A stretch of 7,273 bases of DNA from Sulfurimonas sp. (lineage in GTDB: Bacteria > Campylobacterota > Campylobacteria > Campylobacterales > Sulfurimonadaceae): assembly GCA_027044845.1 (NCBI GenBank), contig JALUBM010000126.1, positions 1 to 7,273 on the forward strand. Direction: 5' to 3'. A model generated the notes under the pieces. The model worked only from the letters and a program-made list of their open reading frames with translations. It made no database searches and was not told the origin of the DNA. Shown piece after piece: positions 1 through 6,513 of the stretch. Every line of letters starts with the position of its first letter. Positions within the stretch are counted from its first letter, which is position 1. The position numbers and the translations under genes are program-made.

Positions 1-129
1 AACACATCTTACGCACATGTCTCTATCCCAGTGCACTTTTACAGGTTGTGTACTGACAGTCTTTTTATCACATCCACCAAAAGAGAGAATGCTAAATGTA
101 AGGGTAAGTAGCAAAAAGAAATGTCTCAT
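1..129 (-). CDS. NosL-like lipoprotein, N-terminal part only
   Basis: The gene runs off the left edge, so only the first 43 codons are seen. The protein starts MRHFFLLL, followed by a hydrophobic signal segment and a cysteine at residue 20 (context SFGGC-DKK). This reads as a lipoprotein signal with a loose lipobox. After the cysteine comes VHWDRDMCVRC (residues 32-42), with a C-x-x-C pair (39 and 42) like that near the N-terminus of NosL-family proteins. Those are outer-surface copper-binding lipoproteins that help load the copper sites of nitrous oxide reductase. The start at 129 is chosen because AAAAAAGG lies 8 bases upstream. An in-frame ATG at 153 (eight codons earlier) has a weaker AGG and is possible. 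It lies downstream of the transporter on the same strand, 67 bases away, so the two may share a transcript. Lipoprotein status is fairly sure; the NosL assignment rests on a short stretch. Confidence 0.62.
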   Translation of the reverse strand, partial: MRHFFLLLTLTFSILSFGGCDKKTVSTQPVKVHWDRDMCVRCV

Positions 130-196
130 AAAATTGACCTTTTTTGCTAACATTTTAACCTATTGTTACTAACATTACTATGATATGAATCAATAA

Positions 197-1522
197 TTAT
201 TTAATAATTTGTGCTTTTATTGTATCTTCATCTAGTTTTTCACTTGCATATTTAATAGCGGCAATCTGCTCAGTTTCATTGATGTACCATTCTGCAATAT
301 GTTCATGTTCCAAATTTTTGAGTTTATCCATATTTACTTCATTTAAAGGGATAAATAAAAAGGCATGTTTTGTTGGATTTTCAAATCGAAATAGCATCCA
401 TATAAGCCAAAGTGTCGCTACGACGGCTACACTTATTCCTATAGTACTTCTATCTGCAACACCCATCATAATACCAGCAACCATAGCACCCACAAATGTA
501 GAAAGATACGCTGCAGTATTTGCAACACCTAAAGCTGTTCCTTTTTGGTGAACTTTTGCAAATTTAGAGATCATCGATTGAACAAGTGGTTCCATCATAT
601 TAAAAGCAATAAAGAAGCAGATGACGCCAATAACAAAAACAAGATTTGAACTTGTAAGACCCATAATAGTAAAAGAGGTAATAAAAAGAACAATAGCAAT
701 TAAAAAGATAGTTTTTGGCTTGTTATATTTTTCACCGAAGATGGCAGCTGGCCCCATAGCAAGTATTCCAAGAACCATAGCAGGAACATAGACTTTCCAA
801 AGTTCAGTTTTTGCCCAGTCAAAATGATAGTTTGCATGTGTTAAAAAGACAGGAATTAAAACGAATGCCATAGTCATTAATCCTTTTTGCATTGAATCAA
901 CGATGACCATATTAAAGAGATTCTTATCTTTTAAAATCTCTGAAATTTTTGCTTTTTTGTTGTAAATATGTACGATTTTTGGAGGTGTAGGTACCTTTGT
1001 TAAGAGCAGAATCATAGCCAATAAAGAGAGACCAGCCGTTACATAAAAGAGATTGTTTACACCATACCAACCACCTAAAAGTGGTCCTGCTACCATAGCA
1101 ACAGCAAAACTCATAGCGATAAATCCACCCATAATAGCCATAGCATGTGCTCTTGTTTTTTCTTCAACTAAGTCAGCAATCATGGCTACAACGACAGAAC
1201 CGATAGCTCCTGCCCCTTGCAAGAACCGTCCCAGCATAAGTACATATATATTGTCTGCATAACCAGCAATAAAAGACCCAATCATAAATATAATGAGACC
1301 AATAAGCAGTGTCGGTTTCCTTCCTATTTTATCACTCATCGAACCAAATGGTATTTGAAATGCTGCTTGTGTCAGAGCGTAGCCACCGACAATAATACCG
1401 ACTAAAAGAGGTGTTGCTCCTTTAAGACTAAGTGCATATACTGAAAGAACTGGTAACACGAGAAAGAGTCCTAAAAATCTAAGGAAAAGAATACTTGAGA
1501 GGGGTAGAACTTTTTTGAACAT
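197..1522 (-). CDS. MFS transporter, YajR-like, with C-terminal soluble domain
   Basis: This is a 441-residue inner-membrane transporter of the major facilitator superfamily, DHA1 drug:H+ antiporter type. Motif A (GSMSDKIGRK) is at residues 60-69 between helices 2 and 3, a motif B-like GRFLQGAGA at 98-106, and the antiporter motif C (AGPLLGG) at 145-151. Hydrophobic segments fit 12 membrane helices, with a charged cytoplasmic loop near 180-200. It closely resembles remembered E. coli YajR in the first helix (LVLPVLSVYA, 21-30), in FNMMEPL (307-313), and in having about 55 residues after the last helix (about 387-441). That tail fits the small ferredoxin-like YAM domain of YajR. The YajR substrate is not established, so none is assigned. 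The ATG at 1522 has AAAGG 6 bases upstream. The gene is divergent from rdgB and may be co-transcribed with the NosL-like gene downstream. Confidence 0.87.
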   Translation of the reverse strand: MFKKVLPLSSILFLRFLGLFLVLPVLSVYALSLKGATPLLVGIIVGGYALTQAAFQIPFGSMSDKIGRKPTLLIGLIIFMIGSFIAGYADNIYVLMLGRFLQGAGAIGSVVVAMIADLVEEKTRAHAMAIMGGFIAMSFAVAMVAGPLLGGWYGVNNLFYVTAGLSLLAMILLLTKVPTPPKIVHIYNKKAKISEILKDKNLFNMVIVDSMQKGLMTMAFVLIPVFLTHANYHFDWAKTELWKVYVPAMVLGILAMGPAAIFGEKYNKPKTIFLIAIVLFITSFTIMGLTSSNLVFVIGVICFFIAFNMMEPLVQSMISKFAKVHQKGTALGVANTAAYLSTFVGAMVAGIMMGVADRSTIGISVAVVATLWLIWMLFRFENPTKHAFLFIPLNEVNMDKLKNLEHEHIAEWYINETEQIAAIKYASEKLDEDTIKAQIIK

Positions 1523-1543
1523 AGAAAGCCTTTATGAATATAT

Positions 1544-1549
1544 AGTATA
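1544..1549 (-). promoter_or_regulatory. possible -10 box for the MFS gene
   Basis: On the minus strand this reads TATACT, 21 bases upstream of the transporter ATG. A second candidate, TATAAT, lies further upstream at 1558-1563. No convincing -35 box is seen, which is usual in Campylobacterota. The spacer is very AT-rich, so chance matches are expected. Confidence 0.3.
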
Positions 1550-1551
1550 AT
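1546..1551 (+). promoter_or_regulatory. possible -10 box for rdgB
   Basis: The plus strand reads TATAAT, about 85 bases before the rdgB start, and overlaps the candidate minus-strand -10 box. If both are used, the two divergent promoters would be back to back and would compete for polymerase. The only support is the hexamer and its place between divergent genes. Confidence 0.27.
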
Positions 1552-1635
1552 TTTGAAATTATAGAACAACTATTATTTATTAATGGTTTAGAAATAAAAA
1601 AATTAGAATTACAAAAGATAATTTAAGGAGAAAAA

Positions 1636-2226
1636 TTGAAAAAATTAGTTTTAGCAACATCTAATAAAGGTAAAGTAAAAGAGATTAAAGCACTTTGCAA
1701 AGGGTATGAAGTCGTGCCTTATATGGAGTTGATTGATGAATTTGAGATTATAGAAAATGCTGATACATTTAAGGATAATGCATTAATTAAAGCTAAAGCG
1801 GTATATGAGGTGTTAGATGAAGAAGATGTAGTTGTGATGGCTGATGATAGTGGAATTAGTGTTGATGTTTTAGGTGGTGCACCTGGAATTTATAGTGCAA
1901 GATACGGTGGGGAAGGTGCAAATGATAAAGATAATTTAAAAAAATTAATACATGCTATCAAAGAAAGAGGGGTGAGACATTCTCCTGCACATTATACGGC
2001 AGCTATTGCTATTGTAACAAAAGGGATTGAAAAAACTGTACATGGTTGGATGTACGGAACAGCAATAACTGAAGCAAAAGGGAAGGGTGGCTTTGGATAT
2101 GACCCTATCTTTGTACCACTTGGATATGATAAAACACTTGGTGAATTAGAAGAGGGAGTGAAAAAAAAACTCTCTCACCGTTCAAAAGCTTTAAATTTAG
2201 CAGGTAAAATTTTAAAAACTTTATAA
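1636..2226 (+). CDS. rdgB: XTP/dITP diphosphatase (RdgB/HAM1 family)
   Basis: This 196-residue cytoplasmic enzyme hydrolyses deaminated purine nucleoside triphosphates (XTP, dITP, ITP) to the monophosphate and pyrophosphate, keeping them out of DNA and RNA. The family signatures are in order: the N-terminal substrate loop ATSNKGK (7-13), an ENADTF segment (40-45), the metal/catalytic MADDSGI (69-74), SARYGG (87-92), GGFGYDP (151-157), and the base-recognition SHRSKA (180-185). Length is normal for the family. The start is TTG, with AAGGAG 5 bases upstream (1625-1630); no in-frame ATG would retain the N-terminal loop. A run of nine A residues (2161-2169) encodes KKK just before the SHR motif. 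The gene stands alone on its strand between divergent and convergent neighbours. Confidence 0.96.
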   Translation: MKKLVLATSNKGKVKEIKALCKGYEVVPYMELIDEFEIIENADTFKDNALIKAKAVYEVLDEEDVVVMADDSGISVDVLGGAPGIYSARYGGEGANDKDNLKKLIHAIKERGVRHSPAHYTAAIAIVTKGIEKTVHGWMYGTAITEAKGKGGFGYDPIFVPLGYDKTLGELEEGVKKKLSHRSKALNLAGKILKTL

Positions 2227-2313
2227 AAACTTACGACTTGCGAGATAGAATGTTTTTTCTAATTTATGTAGTAATGAGTGTATGTGGTCGTTATATTTAC
2301 TAATTTTTCGCAT
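2221..2313 (-). CDS. small basic ORF of 30 residues, unknown function
   Basis: This minus-strand ORF starts with ATG at 2313, preceded by AAGGA with a 6-base spacer (2320-2324), as good a ribosome binding site as those of the large genes here. It runs 30 codons to TAA. The peptide begins MRKISKYNDHIHSLLHKLEK. Hydrophobic residues at 4, 7, 11, 14/15, 18 and 22 recur every three to four positions, as in an amphipathic helix. There are seven Lys/Arg, two acidic residues and three His. No membrane segment or signal peptide is seen. It lies 58 bases downstream of uppP on the same strand and could be translated from that transcript. Its last two codons overlap the end of rdgB on the other strand. 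I do not recognise the family. The ribosome binding site and helix pattern argue that it is real; the small size leaves chance possible. Confidence 0.48.
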   Translation of the reverse strand: MRKISKYNDHIHSLLHKLEKTFYLASRKFL

Positions 2314-2371
2314 GATGTTTCCTTGTATATTAAAAATATTTAACAAATAGGATTAAGCAAAGAGTGTTCCA

Positions 2372-3142
2372 TTAGTTAAATAATACTAGAAGAACTACAC
2401 CAAAAATAATTCGATAGATACCGAAGGCAATGAAAGTAAATTTTTCTAAAAACTTTAAAAAGAGTTTGATTGTCAAATAAGCAACAACAAAGGCTATGAA
2501 AAATCCAACTACTAAAGCTTCAATATTTGCAGAAGAAAATTCATGATAATGTTTAAGCAAATCAAATCCGCTGACGGCACCCATAACAGGAAAAGCAAGT
2601 AAAAAGCTAAATTCTGCACTAGCTTTTCTGTCCAACCCTACTAATAAAGCTCCTATGATGGTTGATCCCGCACGTGAAGTTCCAGGAATAAGAGCAAAAA
2701 CTTGTGCGATACCAATCCAAAGTGATTGTTTGAATGTCACATTTTCAACATCTTCTGTCAGTTTTTTTTCTTTGGGGATATAAAGTTTTTCTACGAGTAA
2801 AAATATGATACCACCTATAATAAACATCATGGCAACGATGTTTATACTAAAAAGCTCTTTAATTTGATGAGAGAAGAGAAAGCCGACAATGCCAATAGGT
2901 AAAAAAGCAAGTAAAACTTTTGTCCATAAATTAATATGTTTAAGTGTAAATTTCTCTTTATAGTTAAATATAACGGCTAAAATAGCGGCAAATTGAATAA
3001 TGACTTCATAAGCTTTTGTGACACTTGTTTGATTTATGCCCAAAAACTGGCTTGCCACTATCAGGTGACCAGTAGAAGAAATCGGTAGAAATTCGGTAAA
3101 ACCTTCAATAATACCTAAAATAACAGAGTCAAAGAGTGTCAT
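2372..3142 (-). CDS. uppP: undecaprenyl-diphosphate phosphatase (BacA/UppP family)
   Basis: This integral membrane enzyme removes a phosphate from undecaprenyl diphosphate, regenerating the lipid carrier for peptidoglycan and surface glycans. Its loss or overexpression alters bacitracin sensitivity in other bacteria. With the chosen start it has 256 residues. The first signature is at residues 12-27 ([16 protein letters not shown]), containing Glu13, Glu17 and His26, equivalent to E. coli Glu17, Glu21 and His30. The second is [10 protein letters not shown] (153-162), with Arg157 matching the catalytic arginine. Several hydrophobic helices surround them. The reading frame stays open to an ATG at 3205, adding 21 polar, basic residues. 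The start at 3142 is preferred because AAAAGG lies 6 bases upstream, family members begin close to this point, and the longer start would overlap the probable divergent promoter region. Confidence 0.95.
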   Translation of the reverse strand: MTLFDSVILGIIEGFTEFLPISSTGHLIVASQFLGINQTSVTKAYEVIIQFAAILAVIFNYKEKFTLKHINLWTKVLLAFLPIGIVGFLFSHQIKELFSINIVAMMFIIGGIIFLLVEKLYIPKEKKLTEDVENVTFKQSLWIGIAQVFALIPGTSRAGSTIIGALLVGLDRKASAEFSFLLAFPVMGAVSGFDLLKHYHEFSSANIEALVVGFFIAFVVAYLTIKLFLKFLEKFTFIAFGIYRIIFGVVLLVLFN

Positions 3143-3174
3143 GAAAAACCTTTTTTTAAAATTTAAACTTATTT

Positions 3175-3183
3175 TGATATAAT
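3175..3183 (+). promoter_or_regulatory. extended -10 promoter for the aminotransferase-hisZ-purA set
   Basis: The plus strand reads TGATATAAT, a perfect extended -10 element (TGnTATAAT), in an AT-rich spacer between divergent genes. Transcription would begin near 3190, giving a leader of about 40 bases before the aminotransferase ATG, with AGGA inside it. No -35 hexamer is evident; upstream T- and A-tracts are typical of housekeeping promoters in this phylum. It is the best promoter candidate in the window. No attenuator or riboswitch-like fold is seen in the short leader. Confidence 0.55.
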
Positions 3184-3184
3184 A
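3179..3184 (-). promoter_or_regulatory. possible -10 box for uppP
   Basis: The minus strand reads TATTAT here, 36 bases upstream of the chosen uppP start. A weak TTGTTT (3200-3205) lies 15 bases further upstream as a possible -35. It overlaps the stronger plus-strand -10 box. Evidence is limited to the hexamers and the divergent layout. Confidence 0.27.
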
Positions 3185-3229
3185 CGGGGTTTTATTTTTA
3201 AACAACCTAAAATTTATAGGAAATTATAT

Positions 3230-4357
3230 ATGTTACTTTTTACACCTGGTCCTACTCCCGTTCCTCAAAATGTCCGTAATGCTATGAGTGATGAGACAAT
3301 GCATCATCGTACTCCTGAATTTGAAGCAATTTTCAAAAAGGCACGTAAACATCTGTTTAAGTTATTTAATACTGATGAAGTTATAATGATTGCATCAAGT
3401 GGAACAGGAGCTATGGAAGCGGCTGTTGTAAATTTATGTAAAAATACACTTTTGAATATCAATTCAGGAAAATTCGGTGAGCGTTTTGGAAAAATTGCAA
3501 AAGCACATGGATTGAAAAATGTTGAGATAAAGAATGAATGGGATACCCCTGTAAGTGTTGAAGATATTGTTGCAGCTGTAAAAGCTAACAATGATATTGA
3601 TGCTATTGCTGTTCAAATTTCTGAGAGTGCAGGTGGACTTCGTCATCCTGTTGAAGAGATTGCCGAAGCTGTAAAGAAAATTAATCCAAATATTATGATT
3701 ATTGCTGATGGAATTACGGCTGTTGGTGTTGAGCGAATAGATGTGACAAATATTGATGCTATTTTAGCAGGAAGCCAAAAGGCACTAATGCTTCCTCCAG
3801 GTCTTGCTATTATAGGACTCTCAAACACCGCAATAGAAAAAATAGGTGAGGGAGAGGGATATTACTTTAATCTTGCTACTGAGATTAAAAAACAGCGTCA
3901 AAATACGACAGCTTATACCGCTGCAACAACGTTGATTATTGGTCTTTTAGAAGTTTTAGAAACTATTGAAAAACAGGGTGGTTTTGGTGTGCTTTATTGT
4001 AACACTGCAAGACGTGCTAAAGCTACGCGAGCAGCATTAGAGGCAATTGGTCTGTATAGTTATCCCAAAGTTCCTGCTTTAAGCATGACAACTATTGATG
4101 ATAAAGATGCATCAAAAATTCGTTCAGCTTTAAAAGAAGAATATGGCGTAAATGTAGCTGGAGGACAAGATCATCTTAAAGGCAAAATATTTCGTATAAA
4201 TCAAATGGGATTGATTGAGACGTATGAATCTGTTTGGGTTGTGAATGCCATAGAATTGATATTGCATCGTTTAGGACGTTTAGAATATGCGGGAATTGCT
4301 TCAAAAGTATATAACGAAGTCTATTTTAAAACGGCATTAACGAAAAAAGAGATATAA
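3230..4357 (+). CDS. class V PLP-dependent aminotransferase (serine/alanine-glyoxylate aminotransferase-like)
   Basis: This 375-residue cytoplasmic enzyme has the fold-type I, class V aminotransferase pattern. It has an N-terminal FTPGPTPVP (4-12) with HHRTPEF (25-31), a phosphate-binding SSGTGAMEAA (56-65), the PLP-pyridine Asp160 in IIADGITAVG (157-166), and Lys184 in GSQKAL (181-186) as the likely Schiff-base lysine. The C-terminal GGQDHLKGKIFRINQMG (311-327) is the substrate-side arginine region of the family, which often reads RIGHMG. Relatives include serine-glyoxylate, alanine-glyoxylate and serine-pyruvate aminotransferases, and the sequence does not decide between them. AGGA lies about 8 bases before the ATG. 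It heads the plus-strand gene set and is followed by hisZ after 3 bases, which suggests an amino-acid role, but that is inference. Confidence 0.88.
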   Translation: MLLFTPGPTPVPQNVRNAMSDETMHHRTPEFEAIFKKARKHLFKLFNTDEVIMIASSGTGAMEAAVVNLCKNTLLNINSGKFGERFGKIAKAHGLKNVEIKNEWDTPVSVEDIVAAVKANNDIDAIAVQISESAGGLRHPVEEIAEAVKKINPNIMIIADGITAVGVERIDVTNIDAILAGSQKALMLPPGLAIIGLSNTAIEKIGEGEGYYFNLATEIKKQRQNTTAYTAATTLIIGLLEVLETIEKQGGFGVLYCNTARRAKATRAALEAIGLYSYPKVPALSMTTIDDKDASKIRSALKEEYGVNVAGGQDHLKGKIFRINQMGLIETYESVWVVNAIELILHRLGRLEYAGIASKVYNEVYFKTALTKKEI

Positions 4358-4360
4358 TAA

Positions 4361-5209
4361 ATGATACTAGAACATGAGATACCTAACGGTTCAAAACTCT
4401 ATTTTGGGAAATCTGCAAAGATAAAACGTCATATAGAGAAGAGTGCAAGTGATATTTTAGATGCAAATGGGTATGAGGAGATTGTAACACCAATATTTTC
4501 ATATCATCAGCATAAAAGTATAGCTGATGAGAGAGAATTAATTCGTATTAATGATGATAAAAACAATGCTTTATCTTTGCGTGCAGACTCGACTATAGAT
4601 GTTGTACGCATTATAGAAAAAAGACTTGGAAGCAATACAAAGCAAAAAAAATGGTTTTACATGCAACCTGCTTTTACTTATCCGACTAATGAACAATATC
4701 AAGTCGGTGTTGAATTTATGGGAGAGAAAAAACTCTCTTGCGTGGCAAGTCTTGCTATAGAGATTTTTGAACAGTTACATGTAACGCCTTTGATGCAGAT
4801 TTCAAACATTAAAATACCTGAGCTTTTAGTTGAAATGTTCGATGAGTTGAGTATTGATGATTTTAGGCATATTAATATAGACAAGTTTATAAACTTAAGA
4901 ATAGAATGGCTGAGTGAACTTGTTTACTTACAGTACGTAAATCAAATTGATGATGTCATTGATAAAGTACCTGATGTTATTAAGCAAGAACTACAAAAGA
5001 TGAAAGATTTATGTATGGAAACAGGATGTGAAAATGCTGTTTTGGCACCAATGTATTATGCAAAAATGTTGTATTATGATGAGCTATTTTTTCGCTGTAT
5101 AGTCGAAAATGAAGTATATGCACGCGGAGGACGATATAAAAATGCTAATTTAACATCTGTAGGATTTGCAATTTATACTGATACTTTGTGTGAAGCACTA
5201 GAGCAATAG
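4361..5209 (+). CDS. hisZ: HisZ-like ATP phosphoribosyltransferase regulatory subunit (HisRS paralogue)
   Basis: This 282-residue protein has the class II histidyl-tRNA synthetase catalytic fold but no C-terminal anticodon-binding domain. HisRS-like landmarks are present: NGYEEIVTPIF (36-46), LSLRADST (71-78, HisRS LRPE region), a motif 2 segment WFYMQPAFTYPTNEQYQVGVEFMG in pieces at 98-121, and motif 3-like ARGGRYKN (254-261) with SVGFAIYTDTL (266-276). The motif 2 arginine expected after AF is threonine (residue 106), fitting loss of aminoacylation. HisZ proteins pair with the short form of HisG, which joins ATP and PRPP as the first step of histidine synthesis, and mediate histidine feedback. 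The protein is shorter than many HisZ. The ribosome binding site is weak and the gene starts 3 bases after the aminotransferase stop, so translational coupling is likely. A different HisRS-derived role cannot be excluded. Confidence 0.8.
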   Translation: MILEHEIPNGSKLYFGKSAKIKRHIEKSASDILDANGYEEIVTPIFSYHQHKSIADERELIRINDDKNNALSLRADSTIDVVRIIEKRLGSNTKQKKWFYMQPAFTYPTNEQYQVGVEFMGEKKLSCVASLAIEIFEQLHVTPLMQISNIKIPELLVEMFDELSIDDFRHINIDKFINLRIEWLSELVYLQYVNQIDDVIDKVPDVIKQELQKMKDLCMETGCENAVLAPMYYAKMLYYDELFFRCIVENEVYARGGRYKNANLTSVGFAIYTDTLCEALEQ

Positions 5210-5230
5210 AAAAAGAGGGAAAAATAAAAG

Positions 5231-6490
5231 ATGTATACAAATAAAGCAGATGTAGTTGTTGGAATCCAGTGGGGTGATGAAGGGAAAGGAAAAATAGTAG
5301 ATAAACTTGCACTTGAATATGATATGGTGTGCCGTTCTCAAGGAGGGCATAATGCTGGACATACGATTTGGGTAAATGGTATCAAATATGCTCTACATCT
5401 TATTCCTTCAGGAGTTTTAAATCCTAAAGCTATAAATGTAGTAGGAAATGGTGTTGTGCTTTCTCCTTCTTCAATTATAAAAGAGATGGAACAGTTTGAA
5501 GGGCTTGAAGGTCGTCTCTTTATTTCAGACAAAGCACATCTAAACCTTTCATATCATGCCCAGATTGATCAAGCAAAAGAGCGTCTTAAAGGCGATAAAG
5601 CTATTGGTACGACAGGAAAAGGAATTGGACCTGCGTATTCTGATAAAATTAATCGTATCGGACATCGTGTTGGAGAGCTTTTAAACCCTGAAAAACTATG
5701 TCAAACTATTTTAGATTATTTTGAACAGAATAAGCCTATTTTTGATGTTATGGATTTGTATGCACCTAAAAGGGAAGAACTTTTGGCTGAACTTGAGGGC
5801 TATAAAGAGAAACTTTCGCCTTTTATTACTGATACAACACAGATGGTATGGCGTGCACTTGATGATGAGAATAAACGTGTCCTTTTAGAGGGTGCGCAGG
5901 GAACTATGCTTGATATTGACCATGGAACTTATCCGTATGTAACTTCAAGTTCTACTGTGAGTGCAGGTGCATGTACAGGGCTTGGAATAAACCCAAAAGA
6001 CATTGGAAAAGTAACAGGAATTGTAAAAGCATATTGTACACGCGTCGGAAATGGACCGTTTCCATCAGAGGATATGGGAGAAGACGGAAAGCGTTTGGGT
6101 GAGCAGGGGCATGAATTTGGAACGACAACAGGTCGTGCAAGACGGTGTGGTTGGTTTGATGCCGTGGCTACATGTTATGCATCACGTTTAAATGGTTGCG
6201 ATGAACTAGCACTTATGAAACTTGATGTACTTGATGGTTTTGCTGAGGTAAAGGTCTGTGTTGCGTATGAGTATAAAGGTAAAAAAATAGATTATGTACC
6301 AGTTGATTTACAAAATGTAAAACCGATTTATAAAACATTTAAAGGTTGGGATAACTCAGTAGGGGCAAGGACATTTGATGAATTACCTGCCTCTGCTCAA
6401 GACTATGTAAAACTCATTGAAAAAATAAGTAAAACAAAAGTCGGTATAATATCTACATCACCAGAAAGAAATGATACGATAATACTTTAG
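5231..6490 (+). CDS. purA: adenylosuccinate synthetase
   Basis: This cytoplasmic enzyme couples GTP hydrolysis to joining IMP and aspartate, giving adenylosuccinate, the first committed step to AMP. At 419 residues it is full length. The family motifs are all intact: the GTP loop [11 protein letters not shown] (11-21) with catalytic Asp16, QGGHNAGHT (37-45) with catalytic His44, the IMP-binding [11 protein letters not shown] (126-136), [21 protein letters not shown] (220-240, read in parts), VGNGPFPSE (272-280), [12 protein letters not shown] (297-308) and the C-terminal TSPERND (409-415). A purine-rich GAGGGA lies 10 bases upstream of the ATG, a slightly long spacing. The gene begins 21 bases after hisZ and is followed 23 bases later by a flagellar-type gene. 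Confidence 0.98.
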   Translation: MYTNKADVVVGIQWGDEGKGKIVDKLALEYDMVCRSQGGHNAGHTIWVNGIKYALHLIPSGVLNPKAINVVGNGVVLSPSSIIKEMEQFEGLEGRLFISDKAHLNLSYHAQIDQAKERLKGDKAIGTTGKGIGPAYSDKINRIGHRVGELLNPEKLCQTILDYFEQNKPIFDVMDLYAPKREELLAELEGYKEKLSPFITDTTQMVWRALDDENKRVLLEGAQGTMLDIDHGTYPYVTSSSTVSAGACTGLGINPKDIGKVTGIVKAYCTRVGNGPFPSEDMGEDGKRLGEQGHEFGTTTGRARRCGWFDAVATCYASRLNGCDELALMKLDVLDGFAEVKVCVAYEYKGKKIDYVPVDLQNVKPIYKTFKGWDNSVGARTFDELPASAQDYVKLIEKISKTKVGIISTSPERNDTIIL

Positions 6491-6513
6491 TGGAATAAGA
6501 TGAAGGAGAACCT

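Noticed and set aside
154..196. AATAATTATT palindrome and repeated CTAACATT around the transporter stop as a terminator or operator
   Set aside because: The palindrome is pure A/T and short, and the repeat is 8 bases; both are expected by chance at this base composition.
2248..2301. Plus-strand micro-ORF of about 17 codons after rdgB
   Set aside because: It has only a weak GAGAT upstream, is very short, and lies opposite the better supported minus-strand ORF.
2227..2371. Rho-independent terminator between convergent rdgB and uppP
   Set aside because: No GC-rich hairpin followed by a T-run was found on either strand by eye; the T-rich stretches lack a paired stem.
3304..3828. Minus-strand open frames within the aminotransferase gene
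   Set aside because: They lie antisense to a strongly conserved enzyme, have no recognisable protein features, and reflect codon bias of the real gene. The same applies to antisense frames in the transporter, hisZ and purA.
4349..4360. GATATAATAA just before hisZ as a promoter
   Set aside because: It contains the aminotransferase stop codon and lies directly against the hisZ ATG, so a transcript from it would start at or within hisZ.
6445..6450. TATAAT near the 3' end of purA as an internal promoter for the FliJ-like and MotE-like genes
   Set aside because: The bases encode the Val-Gly-Ile-Ile segment close to the conserved C-terminus, and there is no extended TG or -35. It cannot be told from chance in AT-rich coding sequence.
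6491..6513. GGAA in the purA to FliJ-like gap as part of a sigma-54 flagellar promoter
   Set aside because: No GC dinucleotide stands at the required 12-base distance from the GG, so the -24/-12 pattern is absent.
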